A stretch of 64,000 nt of DNA from Sphaerospermopsis kisseleviana NIES-73 (GTDB lineage: Bacteria; Cyanobacteriota; Cyanobacteriia; Cyanobacteriales; Nostocaceae). Of this stretch, positions 26,441 through 36,276 are shown in pieces. Each line of letters begins with the position of its first letter. Position 1 is the stretch's first letter. The notes under the pieces are model-generated. The model was not told the DNA's origin, ran no database searches, and was given only the letters and a program-made list of their open reading frames with translations. The position numbers and the translations under genes are program-made. The DNA lies in assembly GCF_002368075.1 (NCBI RefSeq), contig NZ_AP018314.1, positions 1,339,084 to 1,403,083 of the forward strand, given 5' to 3'.

Positions 26441-28159
26441 ATGTCAGTTATGTCAAATACTAAACCCCGTGATGTCCAAATATTGCCTATTGGTACTGAT
26501 ACAACAATCATCAGATCGCGCAGTTGGGCAAGGTTAAGATTTGAAATTGAATATGCTTTAGCTAAGGGAACAACAGCTAATTCTTTTATTATTCAAGGTG
26601 ATAAAATCGCTTTAATTGATCCACCTGGGGAAACTTTTACGGAAATTTATTTACAGGCTTTACAAAAAAGAATAGATATCAAAAATATTGATTATGTAAT
26701 TCTTGGTCATGTCAATCCTAACCGGGCAGCAACATTAAAAATATTAACAGAAATTGCGCCTCAAATTACTTTTGTTTGTTCTAACCCAGGGGCGATAAAT
26801 TTACGTGCAGCTTTAGAAAATGAAGATTTACCGATTGTGGTAATGCGGGGTGATGAAACTTTAGATTTAGGTAAAGGACATCATTTACAATTTATTCCTA
26901 CTCCTAACCCCCGTTACGCTGATGAACTTTGTACTTTCGATCCGCAAACAAATATCTTGTTTACTGATAAGTTATTTGGGGCGCACATTTGTGGTGATCA
27001 AGTATTTGATGAAGGTTGGGAAGTTTTTAACGAAGATCGCCGTTATTATTTCGATTGTATTATGGCTCCCCATGCTAAACAAGTAGAAACAGCTTTGGAT
27101 AAGTTGGCAGATTTGCCAGTGAGGTTGTATGCTACTGGTCATGGTCCCTTGGTAAGATATGCTTTACAGGAACTTACCCACTCTTACCGAGAATGGATCA
27201 AGCAACAAACTAACGCGGAAATGAGTGTAGCTTTGATCTATGCTTCTGCCTATGGAAATACTGCAACTTTAGCTAGTGCGATCGCTCGTGGTATTACTAA
27301 AGCAGGTGTTAGCGTAGAATCTATTAACTGCGAATTTGCTGATCCTGAAGAAATTAAAACGGCGATCGAAAAATCCGCTGGTTTTGTAATCGGTTCGCCC
27401 ACTTTAGGCGGTCATGCACCCACACCCGTACAAACAGCTTTAGGTATTGTTTTATCAACTGCAACTAATAATAAATTAGCTGGTGTGTTTGGTTCTTTTG
27501 GCTGGAGTGGGGAAGCAGTTGATTTAATTGAAGGTAAACTGAAAGATGCAGGTTATCGTTTTGGTTTTGAAACCATCCGCGTTAAGTTCAAACCTAATGA
27601 AGTCACCTTACAAACCTGTGAGGAAGCGGGTACAGATTTTGCTCAAGCATTAAAACGCGCTGCTAAAAAAGCTGTAGTTGCTAGACAACCTGCAAGTAAT
27701 GTTGAACAAGCAGTAGGGCGAATTGTTGGATCTTTGTGTGTCGTTACAGCAACTCAAGGCGAAGTAAAAACCGGAATGTTAGCATCTTGGGTTGCACAAG
27801 CCAGCTTTAGTCCTCCTGGGTTAACCATTGCAGTTGCTAAAGATCGGGCAATGGAAAACATGACTTATACAGGTAGTAACTTTGTTGTTAATATCTTAGC
27901 AGAGGGGCGAGAAATACGCAAACAATTTATGAAGGTTTACGCCCCTGGACAAGATAGATTTGCAGGTTTAGACACCGCAGAAGCTAACAACGGTGGTATA
28001 ATTTTAAATGGTGCTTTAGCTTACCTAGAATGTACAGTGAAGAACCGGATGGAAGTAGGCGATCATTGGTTAGTTTATGCCACAGTGGATGATGGGAAAG
28101 TGTTAAATCAAGATGGTGTGACAGCAGTACATCATCGTAAATCAGCGAGTTATTATTAA
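26441..28159 (+). CDS. flv1: Diflavin flavodiiron protein, non-canonical-site subunit (Flv1 type)
   Basis: A 572-residue partner of the preceding Flv3, with the same three-domain order. At the first diiron motif the ligands are replaced: H90-V-N92-P-N94-R95 instead of H-x-E-x-D-H, the hallmark of Flv1/Flv2 subunits. Adjacent flv3-flv1 order resembles the heterocyst-type flv3B-flv1B pair of Anabaena, but the sequence alone does not separate the A and B types. A start at the internal ATG of codon 4 is possible. The gap from flv3 (about 280 bp) holds a MITE-like element, so the two may no longer share one transcript. Confidence 0.88.
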   Translation: MSVMSNTKPRDVQILPIGTDTTIIRSRSWARLRFEIEYALAKGTTANSFIIQGDKIALIDPPGETFTEIYLQALQKRIDIKNIDYVILGHVNPNRAATLKILTEIAPQITFVCSNPGAINLRAALENEDLPIVVMRGDETLDLGKGHHLQFIPTPNPRYADELCTFDPQTNILFTDKLFGAHICGDQVFDEGWEVFNEDRRYYFDCIMAPHAKQVETALDKLADLPVRLYATGHGPLVRYALQELTHSYREWIKQQTNAEMSVALIYASAYGNTATLASAIARGITKAGVSVESINCEFADPEEIKTAIEKSAGFVIGSPTLGGHAPTPVQTALGIVLSTATNNKLAGVFGSFGWSGEAVDLIEGKLKDAGYRFGFETIRVKFKPNEVTLQTCEEAGTDFAQALKRAAKKAVVARQPASNVEQAVGRIVGSLCVVTATQGEVKTGMLASWVAQASFSPPGLTIAVAKDRAMENMTYTGSNFVVNILAEGREIRKQFMKVYAPGQDRFAGLDTAEANNGGIILNGALAYLECTVKNRMEVGDHWLVYATVDDGKVLNQDGVTAVHHRKSASYY

Positions 28160-28174
28160 GCACCCCATACATTA

Positions 28175-28200
28175 ACCCCTCTAACATGAAATAGAGGGGT
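28175..28200 (+). terminator. Stem-loop after flv1
   Basis: Perfect 9-bp stem ACCCCTCTA / TAGAGGGGT around an 8-nt loop, 15 nt past the flv1 stop. The downstream AATTTAGG has only a weak U run. A likely 3'-end hairpin for flv1. Confidence 0.55.
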
Positions 28201-28335
28201 AATTTAGGCTATAAAGAGGCGTTTTCTGCTTCATTAGTAATCAACAACTCCATTCGGAGTCAGAGACTAGGAAGGAGAAAACTTAAACCTATTTCTGGTT
28301 GTCCCCAGGATCATTTTCAACAGATATCTGAAGCA

Positions 28336-29760
28336 TTAATTTGAGTTTTTGGTTATTTCAAGTTCTATCCCTAACCAATTACTTAACTCATCAGCTAACC
28401 ATTTTAATTCATATTCAGACTTGATGATATAGTCACCAACTTTTATTTCCAATTTTTCTACCCCTATCCAAATTACTAACTTTGCGTTGACTACAGACTC
28501 ACCATTCATATCTTGTGTCAAATGTTGAGGTATATAAACTAAGTGATTAATGTTTTCTCTCGGTGCAGAGGTATGTTTAATTTTCAGTCCCCAAAAATAA
28601 AGACTATAGGATATTTGTTGCTGATTTATGCTAATTTTACATTCAAAAAATGAACTTAACATACCATATGTCATAGCTAAACCAGTGAAAAAAAAAGGTG
28701 ATATAAAGAAAGCTGAGAATATAGCACTTATTATTGTTTCCCAATCAAAAGGATTATAAATAAAGGTATTAAACGTGCCAACGATAAACAACCAAGTCAT
28801 GTAATTCCAAAATATCATCAATAGAATCCCCAATAAACTATTCAAAGTTAATCCCTTAGCAGGAAGGGTAGTTTTTAAATATTCCTCATTTTTAATTAGT
28901 CGAATTTGACTACCTGCTGGTTTAGCAGTTGTTGAATTTGTAATATCAGTTTTTTCCGGTGTTTCTAAAGCTTGTAGTGCTGTTTTTGCAGATGTAAACC
29001 GCTTGGCTAAATCTGGTTCTATCATCTTTTTTAACCAGTTAGTTAAGCCCGGACTCAGATTTGCCACTTGTTCAAATTGAATGCGAAAATTCTTTTGTGG
29101 TAAATCTGCCGGTTGAGTACCTGTGATTAAATAAATTAAAGTTGCACCTAAGCTATAAAGGTCAGAAGCGGGAACTGTACGCCCCCCAAATTGTTCTTGT
29201 GGCATATAACCATAGCTTCCTACAATGGTTCTAGTACCTGTTTCTGAGGCTAAAACAGTTTGCACAGAACCAAAATCTACTAAATAAACTTTTCCCACAC
29301 TATTCCCCGATCGCTCTCCTAATAAAATATTGCTAGGCTTAATATCACGGTGGATCACGGGTGGGTGTAACTCATGAAGATAAACCAATATCTCTAAAAC
29401 TGCTTTAGCTATCTCTTGAACTTCATTTTCTGCAAATTTTCTCCCAGTTTGTAAGTATTGTTTTAGGGTTTTCGCTGGGATGTAAGTTTGTACTAGGGCA
29501 AATCCTTGATAATTGGATTCTTTTACTTCAAAATAGTCAAGATAGCGGGGTATAGAGGGATGGGATAAAGATTGTAAGGTTTCCGCCTCCCGTTCAAACA
29601 GTTTCAAATCATCCCATTCAAAGTCACTATTAAAAGCAAGTAACTTGACAATTACTAAGTTATTGTTTATGGTGTCACGAGCTAAAAAAGTCCTCCTGGC
29701 TGACTTTTTACCTAACTGCTGTTGAACTTCGTAGCGATCGCCCAATATTTCCCTATTCAT
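28336..29760 (-). CDS. Membrane-anchored Ser/Thr protein kinase
   Basis: A 474-residue Hanks-type kinase. The N-terminal catalytic domain (about 8-265) has an altered glycine loop (LGKKSARRTFLARD), VIKL-type lysine (VIVKLLAF), HRDIKPSN and VDFGS in place of DFG. Two hydrophobic spans follow (about 305-330 and 345-375: LLGILLMIFWNYMTWLF and IISAIFSAFFISPFFF), then a soluble C-terminal domain of about 100 residues with no recognised fold. The start at 29760 is chosen because AGGTG lies 6 nt upstream; GTG at 29769 is the alternative. The ligand or signal is unknown. Confidence 0.87.
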   Translation of the reverse strand: MNREILGDRYEVQQQLGKKSARRTFLARDTINNNLVIVKLLAFNSDFEWDDLKLFEREAETLQSLSHPSIPRYLDYFEVKESNYQGFALVQTYIPAKTLKQYLQTGRKFAENEVQEIAKAVLEILVYLHELHPPVIHRDIKPSNILLGERSGNSVGKVYLVDFGSVQTVLASETGTRTIVGSYGYMPQEQFGGRTVPASDLYSLGATLIYLITGTQPADLPQKNFRIQFEQVANLSPGLTNWLKKMIEPDLAKRFTSAKTALQALETPEKTDITNSTTAKPAGSQIRLIKNEEYLKTTLPAKGLTLNSLLGILLMIFWNYMTWLFIVGTFNTFIYNPFDWETIISAIFSAFFISPFFFTGLAMTYGMLSSFFECKISINQQQISYSLYFWGLKIKHTSAPRENINHLVYIPQHLTQDMNGESVVNAKLVIWIGVEKLEIKVGDYIIKSEYELKWLADELSNWLGIELEITKNSN

Positions 29761-29769
29761 CAGCATCAC

Positions 29770-30087
29770 CTAGATCACTTAGAAAATTATGTTGTTAAAC
29801 TTTCTCTATTTTATTTTTATTCCTGTTGACTGTCAGGATGTTTTAAAAGTTTTCGGTGAATAGTTTTACTAATTGTTACTACTTCCTACTTCCGCTGATG
29901 CAGCACTTCCCAGTGTCATCAGGTACAAAAACCCCATCCCCAACCCCCTCCCCGCAACCGATGAGGGCGCTATTATGTACTTTATAACACAGGAATCCGC
30001 TGTAATTTTTAAGTTTGAATTTTAACTTTGAATTTTAAACTTTGAATTTTAAACTTTGAATTTTAAACTTTGAATTTTTAATTGCTT
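29770..30087. repeat. Kinase-cbiT intergenic region with STRR
   Basis: No gene is seen. Around 29933-29965 is a C-rich dispersed repeat (CCCCATCCCCAACCCCCTCCCC). From about 30010 to 30078 a 14-bp unit (TTTGAATTTTAAAC) repeats roughly five times and ends 10 bp before the cbiT ATG. Confidence 0.7.
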
Positions 30088-30690
30088 ATGCCTTCCCAAC
30101 TTTGGCCTTATGTTACTCCTGGTATTCCCGATGACTTATTTGAGAACTTACCAGGTATACCCCTAACTCAGCGAGAATTAAGATTATTGTTAATTTCCCA
30201 ACTACGATTAAAACCAGATTCGGTATTATGGGATATTGGTGCAGGAACAGGTACAATTCCTGTAGAGGTGGGGTTATTGTGTCCCCAAGGAAGAGTTATT
30301 GCGGTAGAACGAGATGAAGAAGTGGCTAATTTGATTAAACGTAACTGCGATCGCTTTAATGTGAAAAATGTCAAAGTAATTGAAGGCAGCGCCCCAGAGT
30401 GTTTACATGATATACAACCCACCCCTGATCGTGTTTGTATAGCAGGGGCAAAAGCTATCCAGGAAATTTTACAAGCTGTCTGGCTTTATTTGCCTTTATC
30501 CGGTCGAGTTGTCGCCACAGCTGCTAATCTAGAAAGTCTGTATGCTATTTCTCAAAGCTTTTCTCAGTTAAGAGCCAGAAATATCGAGGTTGTACAGTCT
30601 GCTGTTAACCGCTTAGAAACTCGCGGTTTTTCCCAAACCTTTGTCGCCGCTGATCCGATTTTTATTCTCAGTGGTGAAAAACTAGATTGA
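30088..30690 (+). CDS. cbiT: Precorrin-6B C15 methyltransferase (decarboxylating) subunit
   Basis: CbiT methylates C15 of the corrin precursor and decarboxylates the C12 acetate during cobalamin synthesis. The 200-residue protein has a Rossmann-type SAM domain with WDIGAGTGTIPVE (about 48-60) and acidic strand-end VIAVERDEE. The N-terminal PGIPDDLFENLPGIPLTQRELR is typical of CbiT. It is a stand-alone subunit, not fused to CbiE as in CobL. ATG at 30088 is chosen over TTG at 30082. cdsA follows on the same strand 67 bp later. Confidence 0.88.
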   Translation: MPSQLWPYVTPGIPDDLFENLPGIPLTQRELRLLLISQLRLKPDSVLWDIGAGTGTIPVEVGLLCPQGRVIAVERDEEVANLIKRNCDRFNVKNVKVIEGSAPECLHDIQPTPDRVCIAGAKAIQEILQAVWLYLPLSGRVVATAANLESLYAISQSFSQLRARNIEVVQSAVNRLETRGFSQTFVAADPIFILSGEKLD

Positions 30691-30757
30691 ATCTATTCGG
30701 TTTTCGGTTTTGGATTCAATCCAAAATCCAAAATCTAAAATCTAAAATACTATTATT

Positions 30758-31645
30758 ATGCCTTGGTCAAGAATTATTAGTGGAATTATTGCGATCGCTT
30801 TAGCTTTATCTTCAACCTTATTAGGTGGTTGGTACTTTACCATAGCTATGGCGATCGTTGTCTTTTTAGGTCAACAAGAATATTTTAATTTAGTTAGATC
30901 CAGAGGTATTGCTCCCGCAGCTAAAACTACTATAGTTGTCAGTTTAATTTTACTGGCTATTTGTACTCTCAATGCCAGTTTAGCTGATGCTATCATGCCC
31001 ATAGCAGGAACTTTTATTTGTTTTTACCTGCTTTTTCAACCCAAATTTGCTACCATTGCTGATATTTCCGCTTCTATTATGGGGCTGTTTTATGTCGGTT
31101 ATTTACCGAGTTACTGGGTACGTTTGCGAAATCTCAATAGTACAAATATTATTAGTAATCTTCCCTTTGGTGGCTACTGGCCTGAAAACTGGAATCAAAT
31201 TTTTACCCCAGAAAATATCACTGGTTTACCCGAAGGTTTAACATTTACAGTTTTAACTTTTTTATGTATTTGGGCTGCTGATATTGGTGCTTATTTTTTT
31301 GGTAAGTTTTTCGGTAAAACTCCTTTATCAAATATCAGTCCGAAAAAAACTGTAGAAGGGGCAATTTTTGGTATTAGCGGCAGTCTCATAGTAGCACTAG
31401 CCGGTGCTTATTTTCTCCATTTTCCTTACTCTGTGATCTCTGGTTTAACTTTGGGTTTATTGATAGGTGTTGCTAGTCTTTTAGGCGATTTAACTGAATC
31501 TATGTTAAAACGAGATGCAGGAGTAAAAGATTCAGGACAATTGATACCCGGTCATGGTGGTATATTAGACCGGACTGATAGTTATATTTTTACCGCCCCT
31601 TTAGTTTACTATTTTGTCACACTCATTTTACCTTTGTTAAAGTGA
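30758..31645 (+). CDS. cdsA: Phosphatidate cytidylyltransferase (CDP-diacylglycerol synthase)
   Basis: CdsA makes CDP-diacylglycerol from phosphatidate and CTP in the cytoplasmic membrane. The 295-residue protein has about eight hydrophobic segments and the family signature near the C-terminus: SMLKRDAGVKDSG, then LIPGHGGILDRTDS (about 245-272), which binds Mg2+ and CTP. WAADIGAYFFGKFFGKTPL and SPKKTVEGAI are also family motifs. ATG at 30758 follows short ATCCAAAATC repeats. Confident. Confidence 0.94.
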   Translation: MPWSRIISGIIAIALALSSTLLGGWYFTIAMAIVVFLGQQEYFNLVRSRGIAPAAKTTIVVSLILLAICTLNASLADAIMPIAGTFICFYLLFQPKFATIADISASIMGLFYVGYLPSYWVRLRNLNSTNIISNLPFGGYWPENWNQIFTPENITGLPEGLTFTVLTFLCIWAADIGAYFFGKFFGKTPLSNISPKKTVEGAIFGISGSLIVALAGAYFLHFPYSVISGLTLGLLIGVASLLGDLTESMLKRDAGVKDSGQLIPGHGGILDRTDSYIFTAPLVYYFVTLILPLLK

Positions 31646-31765
31646 TAGTTGATAGTTGATAGTTGACAGTTGATAGTTGATAGGGAAACATCAAATTTAT
31701 TACCCAATCACCAATCACCAATCACCAATCACCACTTATCAATTGTCAATTATCAATTGTCAATT
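31643..31765. repeat. STRR cluster after cdsA
   Basis: Period-7 and related repeats: GTTGATA (about 31643-31682), CACCAAT (about 31708-31735) and ATCAATTGTCAATT (about 31738-31768). They fill the convergent gap between cdsA and the DUF2993 gene. Confidence 0.85.
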
Positions 31766-31770
31766 ATCTA

Positions 31771-32484
31771 TTATGGGTTGACGTTGATGCGTCCACGACA
31801 TAAGATTTGGCTAGATTCCAAAGTTAATTCTTGGAGGTCAACGTCTGAACCAAGGTCTAAATTGTATCCAGGATTATTTTCTAAAATTGGTTCTTGATTA
31901 TACAGAATTTTAATCTGTGTTAATTGTAGTTCTTGACTGTTCAGCAGTTCTAGACCTAAAGAAATTTCTAAAGATATAGGTTCTCTGTCAGTTGCTACAA
32001 GTCCATACAGTATTAAATGCTGATTGTCAAGTGTAATTTTCTGCCAACAAATAGGCTTGTATTTTTCCCATAATTCTGGTAATAGTTTGAACAGTACATC
32101 ATTTAAGCCAGTTGACAATAATTCTGATGAAAGAGATTTATTCAGATCCCCTTCATCTACCACCAGTTCACCAACTACGGGAACTATTTCCAATAATTTA
32201 AGGGGTTTACCCCTGACTATGGAACCAATGTTTATCTGTATATTTTCAGCTGAAATTTGAATGCGTGTAACATGGATACCCTGATAAACTGCATTAGTAG
32301 CAAAAATAGATACCATAGGAATACAGCCAGAAAGGATTTGGCGATCGCTTGCTCCAATCTCTATATCAATCTGTGATACTTGAGTTAATTGTGTTTTTAG
32401 CCATAGCTTAATTGCCGTGGTTAGTGCTTGAGTAATTAACCTTATTTTCTTACTATTGGCGGATGGGGGGTTTTTATCTGTCAT
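31771..32484 (-). CDS. DUF2993 (LmeA-like) protein
   Basis: A 237-residue protein of the DUF2993 family, common in cyanobacteria and actinobacteria, where mycobacterial LmeA binds phospholipids. Beta-rich pattern with repeated I-x-I/V-x-I strands (VTRIQISAENIQINIGSIVRGKP) and the LSSELLSTGLNDVL helix. No convincing signal peptide or transmembrane helix is visible here, so it may act at the cytoplasmic membrane face. It ends 125 bp from the convergent cdsA. Specific role unknown. Confidence 0.75.
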   Translation of the reverse strand: MTDKNPPSANSKKIRLITQALTTAIKLWLKTQLTQVSQIDIEIGASDRQILSGCIPMVSIFATNAVYQGIHVTRIQISAENIQINIGSIVRGKPLKLLEIVPVVGELVVDEGDLNKSLSSELLSTGLNDVLFKLLPELWEKYKPICWQKITLDNQHLILYGLVATDREPISLEISLGLELLNSQELQLTQIKILYNQEPILENNPGYNLDLGSDVDLQELTLESSQILCRGRINVNP

Positions 32485-32668
32485 TGAACAAGGTTATTGC
32501 TTAGTATTTGATATTTGCTCAAAAATCACGAGATATTAAACAGTTCTTAACTGTAATGGTGATTGCTATTAACTGAGAAATGGCAAGATTCACTTTTAGG
32601 TATCAACTCCACAAAACTTGGAACAATTAATAATAAGTCTGAATTAACAAAGTATACAAAATTTATAC

Positions 32669-33439
32669 ATGGAGGCACGAGTACAAAAAATTATTTCTCA
32701 ATGGGGTATAGCCTCACGTCGTGAAGCTGAGGAGATGATTAAGCAATCACGAGTGCAGATAAATGGGATTGTGGCACATTTAGGTCAAAAAGTCGATCCC
32801 CAACGAGACACTATTTGCATTGATGGTAAACCTATTTCTCACAGCGATCGCCCAGCTTTAATCTATTTGTTACTCAACAAACCCGCTGGAGTAGTTTCTA
32901 CTTGTGATGATCCCCACGGTAGAACTACGGTTTTGGATCTATTACCCGAAAATTTACACAAGGGTACTGGTATTCACCCAGTGGGGCGTTTAGATGCTGA
33001 CTCTACCGGAGCATTAATATTAACAAATGATGGAGACTTGACATTTTCGCTAACTCATCCCAGTCATAATATCTCTAAGACATATCATGTTGTGGTTAAA
33101 GGACATCCCCCAGAAACAGTTCTGAAGATGTGGCGTGAAGGTGTTGTACTAGAAGGTAAAAAAACACGACCTGCTAAAGTACGCTTGATTGAACGTTTGG
33201 CAAACCAAAGCAAATTAGAAATAATTTTACAGGAGGGCAGAAATCGTCAGATTCGCCGTGTAGCTGAACAGTTAGGATATCCTGTGATCCAACTGCATCG
33301 CACTGCCATCGGTTCAATTCAACTACAAACACCAAAGGCTGGTTTTCTCGGTGTTGGTGACTATCGTCATCTCACCCCAGAAGAAATTATTTTTTTAAAG
33401 AATCAGTTCAATAATGGACAACTAACAATGAACAATTGA
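32669..33439 (+). CDS. rRNA pseudouridine synthase, RsuA/RluB/E/F family
   Basis: A 256-residue enzyme that isomerises a uridine in rRNA. The N-terminal S4 RNA-binding domain (about 2-60: RVQKIISQWGIASRREAEEMI) precedes the catalytic domain with GRLDADSTG, catalytic Asp at about 109, then EGRNRQIRRV. The exact target (16S or 23S) cannot be fixed, though RluB-like enzymes are usual in cyanobacteria. The last nine residues (NNGQLTMNN) are encoded by an AATTGACAATT-type repeat, so the native C-terminus was probably altered by repeat invasion. Confidence 0.88.
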   Translation: MEARVQKIISQWGIASRREAEEMIKQSRVQINGIVAHLGQKVDPQRDTICIDGKPISHSDRPALIYLLLNKPAGVVSTCDDPHGRTTVLDLLPENLHKGTGIHPVGRLDADSTGALILTNDGDLTFSLTHPSHNISKTYHVVVKGHPPETVLKMWREGVVLEGKKTRPAKVRLIERLANQSKLEIILQEGRNRQIRRVAEQLGYPVIQLHRTAIGSIQLQTPKAGFLGVGDYRHLTPEEIIFLKNQFNNGQLTMNN

Positions 33440-33619
33440 CAATTACCTCTTCCTAAAAGTCAGGATCTTGAAAAACCAGAATTTTTGGCTTTTTTTACCT
33501 GGAAATCGGGGATTTTCAACCTTGAATAACACAATTATCAATTGTCAATTGTTAATTATCAATTGATAAAGCGGATACCTATTAATGATTAAGTTGAGTT
33601 AAGGAGTGGAATAAAAATT

Positions 33620-34420
33620 ATGAAATTGAACTGGCTAAGAAAAAAAGATGAAAAACCCAGCAAACCATCAATAGAAGAACAACAGGCGGAAAAATTAGCA
33701 CAACTGGGCGCTAAACTAGCGGTTTTGCGTCAACAAAAGGGTTTATCTATGGATGAAATTGTGTTAATCACCAGAATTCCTCGCCGACTATTAAACGCCA
33801 TTGAAGTAGGTGATTTAAGCGATTTACCAGAACCTATTTACACTCAGGGTTTAATCAGGCAATTTGCTGATGCACTAGGGGTGAAGGGTGCTGAATTTGC
33901 CAGCCATTTTCCTCTCGGTTCTCAAAAAGTCAGTTTTCAACGCAATTGGCAACCCCAACCCTTTTTTCAACTGCGTCCTTTTCATCTGTACTTGCTTTAC
34001 ATTGTCGTCATAGTATGCTCTGTAACTAGTTTATCTCAGTTATTGAATCAAACCGCTTTAGAAGCAAACAATAGCCAAAATCAACTAAAGGCGGAGAAAA
34101 ATGACGATTTAAAGCCTCAGAAACTGCAATCCCAGGATTTAAAGGTAATTCCATCTGATATCAACAGTTCAGAAACTGTAGAAATTGATGTTACCTTGCA
34201 GTCCTCATCTTGGGTTCGTATTGTCGCTGATGGTAAAACCGAGTTTGAGGGAGTTCTACCAAAAGGATCTCACCGCAAATGGAAAGCTGCTGAAGAACTG
34301 ACCGTAAAAACTGACAATGCTGGGGGTGTGTTGATGAGCGTTAATCAGCAACAACCTAAACAAATGGGACAACCGGGGAAATTTCAGGAAGTCAGGATTG
34401 CCGCTAAGGTCAGGTCTTGA
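33620..34420 (+). CDS. RodZ-like helix-turn-helix membrane protein
   Basis: A 266-residue protein with a cytoplasmic HTH_25 domain (about 30-95: LGAKLAVLRQQKGLSMDEIVLIT, then PEPIYTQGLIRQFADAL), a single transmembrane helix (about 119-140) and a periplasmic DUF4115-type beta domain (about 190-262: SSSWVRIVADGKTEFEGVLPKG). This is the order in RodZ, which links MreB to the cell-wall elongation machinery. Cyanobacterial homologues are shorter and not all are proven RodZ, hence no symbol. RBS AAGGAG lies upstream. Confidence 0.8.
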   Translation: MKLNWLRKKDEKPSKPSIEEQQAEKLAQLGAKLAVLRQQKGLSMDEIVLITRIPRRLLNAIEVGDLSDLPEPIYTQGLIRQFADALGVKGAEFASHFPLGSQKVSFQRNWQPQPFFQLRPFHLYLLYIVVIVCSVTSLSQLLNQTALEANNSQNQLKAEKNDDLKPQKLQSQDLKVIPSDINSSETVEIDVTLQSSSWVRIVADGKTEFEGVLPKGSHRKWKAAEELTVKTDNAGGVLMSVNQQQPKQMGQPGKFQEVRIAAKVRS

Positions 34421-34682
34421 AACGTCGTGCGCCAGTAGGGATAGGTTAACCAAGTATTAAATTTATCAGTGGCATACAACACAATATAGAAAACATTGCT
34501 GTTATCTGCCAATATCATCTACTACACATAACTAAAAATAGCTATGTTTCCTTGAGACTGCTAATTAGGTTAAACCAACCCCTACTAACCATGAAGTTTT
34601 GAGTACGGAATGCAGGTTTCAGCTTTATACTACGCACCCAGAAAAAGTTAATCAGGAAAAGTTAATCAGGAAAAGTTAATCA

Positions 34683-36188
34683 TCAACTTATGGGAGCGCG
34701 TCCATAAAGATTGGTGAGAATTTTCAAGCGATCGCGCAATTCCTTGGTCAAAACCTCTTGCTGATAACACCATTCCCAATTACCCTCAGCCGTACTGGGA
34801 TAATTCATTCTGGCTTGAGTTCCCAATCCCAAAACATCCTGTAAAGGAATAATCGCTTGATTAGCGATGGAACTCAAAGCTAAACGAATTAAATCCCAGT
34901 GTATACCATCAGGGCTGATATTTCCCAAATATAACAATAAATTTTGCTTTTCGTAATCATTCGTAGTATTGAACCAGCCTAGAGTCGTATCATTGTCGTG
35001 AGTGCCAGTGTAAACTACTGCATTACGTGGGTAATTAAAAGGTAAAAACGGATTACCAGGATCTGAACCAAAGGCAAATTGTAATACCTTCATCCCCGGA
35101 AACTCAAATTGATCTCGTAGTGCTTCCACTTCTTCTGTAATAATCCCCAAATCTTCGGCTAAAATCGGTAATTTGCCCAGTTTTTGTTTAATAACTGCAA
35201 AAAATTCTCCCCCTGGCGCTTTGATCCATTCTCCATTGATGGCGGTTTCTTCTCCTTGGGGTACAGCCCAATAAGCCTCAAACCCTCGGAAATGGTCAAT
35301 CCGAATGATATCAACATAATCCAGCATAGCCTCAAAACGTTGCACCCACCATTTAAAGTCCTGCTTTTGCAACTTTTCCCAGTTGTAAACCGGGTTGCCC
35401 CATAATTGACCAGTGGCGCTAAAATAATCTGGTGGAACTCCTGCCATTAAAGCCGCTGCACCTGTTTCTTCATCCAAAGCAAAAAATTCAGGATTTGCCC
35501 ATACATCAGCACTATCATGAGCTACGTAAATGGGGATATCGCCAATAATATCTACACCATTTTGATTAGCGTAATTCTTGAGTTCTGACCATTGACGGAA
35601 AAACTCATATTGGATGAACTTGTAATAAAATATTTCTTGTGTTAACCCTTGTTCCATCCGGGCCAATGCTGCGGGTTCTCTTTTTGCCAGTTCTAGTTCC
35701 CAAGTGTACCAACTAGCTCCATTGTGGGCATCTTTGAGCGCCATAAACAAAGCATAGTTATCCAGCCAATAGCCTCTGGTGTTGCAAAAAGTGTGAAAAG
35801 CTTTTCTTTGGATAGCGGTGGCGTGATGTTTAAAATTTTCGCAAGCTTTTTTGAGCAGATTGGTTTTAATGGGAATAACTCGCTCAAAATCCACTTTATC
35901 AGCCGGAAATGCTGGTAAATTCGCAAAATCTGCTTCAGATAACAAACCCTCATCTACCAGCTTATCTGGACTAATCAGCAGGTGATTTCCTGCCATTGCT
36001 GAGTAGCACATATAAGGAGAATTACCATAACCAGTAGGTCCTAAAGGTAAAACTTGCCAATATTGCTGGTAGCTATCTTTGAGAAAATCAATAAAACGAT
36101 AAGCTTTATCCCCTAAATCCCCAATCCCGAAACGACTGGGGAAACAAGTTGGATGCAGTAAAATTCCGCTTGATCTAGGAAAAGGCAT
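34683..36188 (-). CDS. malQ: 4-alpha-glucanotransferase
   Basis: MalQ (disproportionating enzyme, GH77) transfers maltodextrin segments and works with glycogen phosphorylase in glycogen turnover; glgP lies 14 kb away at 50354-52918. The 501-residue length is normal from ATG 36188 (MPFPRSSGILLHPTCFPS). GH77 motifs: GDIPIYVAHDSADVWANPEFF, the nucleophile region IIRIDHFRGFEAYW, acid/base region PILAEDLGIIT and YTGTHDNDTTLGW. The frame opens 45 nt further upstream, but those residues are not family sequence. Confidence 0.94.
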   Translation of the reverse strand: MPFPRSSGILLHPTCFPSRFGIGDLGDKAYRFIDFLKDSYQQYWQVLPLGPTGYGNSPYMCYSAMAGNHLLISPDKLVDEGLLSEADFANLPAFPADKVDFERVIPIKTNLLKKACENFKHHATAIQRKAFHTFCNTRGYWLDNYALFMALKDAHNGASWYTWELELAKREPAALARMEQGLTQEIFYYKFIQYEFFRQWSELKNYANQNGVDIIGDIPIYVAHDSADVWANPEFFALDEETGAAALMAGVPPDYFSATGQLWGNPVYNWEKLQKQDFKWWVQRFEAMLDYVDIIRIDHFRGFEAYWAVPQGEETAINGEWIKAPGGEFFAVIKQKLGKLPILAEDLGIITEEVEALRDQFEFPGMKVLQFAFGSDPGNPFLPFNYPRNAVVYTGTHDNDTTLGWFNTTNDYEKQNLLLYLGNISPDGIHWDLIRLALSSIANQAIIPLQDVLGLGTQARMNYPSTAEGNWEWCYQQEVLTKELRDRLKILTNLYGRAPIS

Positions 36189-36276
36189 AGTTAATGGTGA
36201 ATGTGAGTAGATTGTTGATGAGGACTTACACAAATGTTACATTTAATTGATTTTTTAGGGACACTAAATTAAAAAT